From: Phlegmacium glaucopus
Taxonomy: Eukaryota; Basidiomycota; Agaricomycetes; Agaricales; Cortinariaceae
Direction of reading: 5' to 3'
Assembly (NCBI GenBank): GCA_015039465.1
Contig: MU130133.1
Location: 29,316-49,630, forward strand
Length of the DNA: 20,315 nt
In this document: positions 18,969 through 20,315 of the stretch, piece after piece
Layout: every line of letters begins with the position of its first letter
Position numbering within the stretch: the stretch's first letter is position 1
The notes under the pieces: generated by a model
Databases searched by the model: none
The model's input: the letters and a program-made list of their open reading frames with translations, nothing else
Told to the model about the DNA's origin: nothing
Position numbers and translations under genes: made by a program

Positions 18969-19259
18969 CAGCCAAATTGATGGCTGAAGCTTCTAAGGAA
19001 TAGAACTCTTCAACAACTCATTTATGAGATTTGTTTTGGTGAGAGAATATGCTATATTGTGGACTCTGAACATTTCTCAGGGATTAGAATTTTTAATTTC
19101 ATGCTCCAAGTATGAGATATGGAGCATGAAATTAAAAATTCTAATCCCTGAGAAATGTTCAGAGTCAAAAATATAGCATATTCGCTCACCAACACAAGTC
19201 TCATAAATGAGTTGTTGAAGAGTTCTATTCCTTAAAAGCTTCAGCTATCATTTTGGCTG
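18969..19259. repeat. Long palindrome, 139-bp arms with a 13-nt loop
   Basis: The left arm (18969-19107) and right arm (19121-19259) align without gaps at about 131 of 139 positions. The loop is AAGTATGAGATAT. The right arm is homologous to units of the direct array that follows, so the palindrome is one unit joined to an inverted copy. The arms are far more alike than the array units are, so the inversion or its correction is recent relative to the array. Confidence 0.92.
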
Positions 19260-20095
19260 ACATTGGCTGATATCACTTATTTTATCAAGCTCAACATGTA
19301 AAATCAGAAGATTAAACTCCTGAGGAATGTTTAGGATACATTGTAGAGCATTTAGTATCACCAATATTAGTTACAGTAACCAGTTTATGAAGAGTTCTAT
19401 AGGTTGGAAGTCTCAAACATCACACATTGGATGAAATTGGCTGAAGATCACTTAGTTGTGGGGGGTTGGGAGCAGAATTAAAAAATATAACTCCTGAGAA
19501 ATACTGAGAATGTATGGTAGAGCATTTTTTGTCACTATGATAGGTTGCAGAACCTAGTTTCTGAGGAGTTTTATAGGCTGGATGTCTCAAAAATTGCAAT
19601 TTAGCAGGGATGTGGGTAGGGTTTGCTTAATTGTGGGATTATAGTGAAATAAAATAATAAAATTCTTGAGAAATATTTTTGATACACCATAGATACTTTT
19701 TGGTCACAGGAAGAGCTACAAAGACCAGTTTATGAACAGTTCTATAGGCTGGAAGTTTCAAATTTGGGGTGGAAACTGATCATTTATAAGGGTCTGGGTG
19801 TGAAATAAAATAATATAATTGCTGAGAAATATTTAAAATATATATTAGAACATTTCACATCACCAAGACAAGTTACATAAACCAGTTTCTGAAGTGTTCC
19901 ATTGGCTGGAAGTTGCAAAAATGGCATCTTGGCAGGTATCTGGGTAGAAATTGCTCATTTGTAAGGTCCTGAGTGTGCAATAAAATAAAATAACTGCTGA
20001 GAAATATTTAAAATACATAGTAGAGAATTTTACATCACCAAAACATGTTGCAGAAATGAATATTTGAAGTGTTATATTACCTGGAAGTTTCAGTC
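19148..20095. repeat. Diverged tandem array, period about 173 bp
   Basis: The motif CTGAGAAATATTT or close variants starts at 19148, 19320, 19494, 19666, 19822 and 19997. Each is followed by a TAGAGCATTT-like block and a CAGTTTATGAAGAGTTCTATAGGCTGGAAG-like block, the latter seen in parts. Five to six units are recognisable and well diverged. Short frames on the minus strand here (such as 20156-19860) are not supported as genes. Confidence 0.8.
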
Positions 20096-20278
20096 CATCA
20101 GATAAAGAAAGAACAGCCACCTCAAAAAACCACATAATTACCACTTTTATGATCAAAATTCATTCACTATATATTCCTATGATGCTATAATACATTTATC
20201 ATACAAAAAGAATCATCCAGGATGATGCAGAACTCAGTGAGTAAGCTATGTTTCAAGTGTTTCACACTTTGTCACGCA

Positions 20279-20311
20279 TTTGGCAATGTGACGTGACGTA
20301 ACACTGCCAAA
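20279..20311. repeat. 33-bp near-perfect palindrome with TGACGT motifs
   Basis: TTTGGCA at the left is mirrored by TGCCAAA at the right, and the middle, TGTGACGTGACGTAACA, is nearly self-complementary. It contains two TGACGT half-sites of the CRE/bZIP type. It could be the end of an element cut by the window edge. Confidence 0.55.
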
Positions 20312-20315
20312 TCTG

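Noticed and set aside
18749..20315. An LTR retrotransposon spanning the palindrome and array
   Set aside because: No matching second LTR, primer-binding site or polymerase coding sequence is present. TGTCAC motifs at both ends are only weakly alike.

Overview
The window looks like nuclear DNA of a filamentous basidiomycete, most likely an agaricomycete. It has dense introns of about 47-61 nt with GTNNGT-type donors and short acceptors, a class 3 secreted lipase with ten exons, a long multi-exon DUF2235 gene, a PIF/Harbinger-type element, MITEs, foldback elements and satellites. Only two protein genes look intact. All family names are recognised from sequence by eye; nothing was searched against a database.

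Layout. 1-1330 is GC-rich, period-3 low-complexity DNA with a Thr-rich ORF on the minus strand. 1330-2684 holds a small hairpin, a tRNA-like (SINE-type) head, a foldback block rich in GCTCGGATCC-type motifs and a short tandem repeat. 2685-6205 is a dead two-gene PIF/Harbinger-like element. Its transposase is on the plus strand and its accessory gene is on the minus strand, and the two converge. The accessory gene is split by a 604-bp hAT-type MITE with a perfect 8-bp target duplication. 6259-8580 holds a possible gene relic, an AATTCTGCA-rich inverted-repeat element and a second, CpG-depleted copy of the MITE. About 8590-11880 is a 71-bp tandem array with an almost invariant core. 11805-15419 (minus strand) is a 21-exon gene for a DUF2235 alpha/beta-hydrolase-like protein with an ARM/HEAT-like C-terminal half. 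After a spacer with two small inverted-repeat elements, 16455-17912 (plus strand) is an intact secreted class 3 lipase. 17913-20315 holds a second copy of the foldback element, a 139-bp-arm palindrome, a ~173-bp tandem array and a near-perfect 33-bp palindrome.

Main point of interest. The 71-bp array is continuous with the 3' end of the DUF2235 gene and, read on that gene's strand, each unit looks like an intron. It ends in a CTGAC branch-like motif and TCCTTCCACAG, then has a variable window of exactly 7 nt, then GTGATC. In most units the last four window bases plus the next two form GTGNGT, a donor form used by real introns here, so only three nucleotides per unit would be exonic. The intron-like part is nearly invariant and the would-be exon is what varies. 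The gene's last intron has the same layout in decayed form. Whether the array is spliced, is an intron-derived satellite, or only resembles introns cannot be settled from sequence alone.

A second theme is CpG loss. In the Harbinger accessory gene both premature TGA codons, a lost splice donor and one missense change are each explained by CpG to TpG/CpA transitions. MITE copy 2 has lost nearly all the CpGs of copy 1. The two intact genes keep their CpGs.
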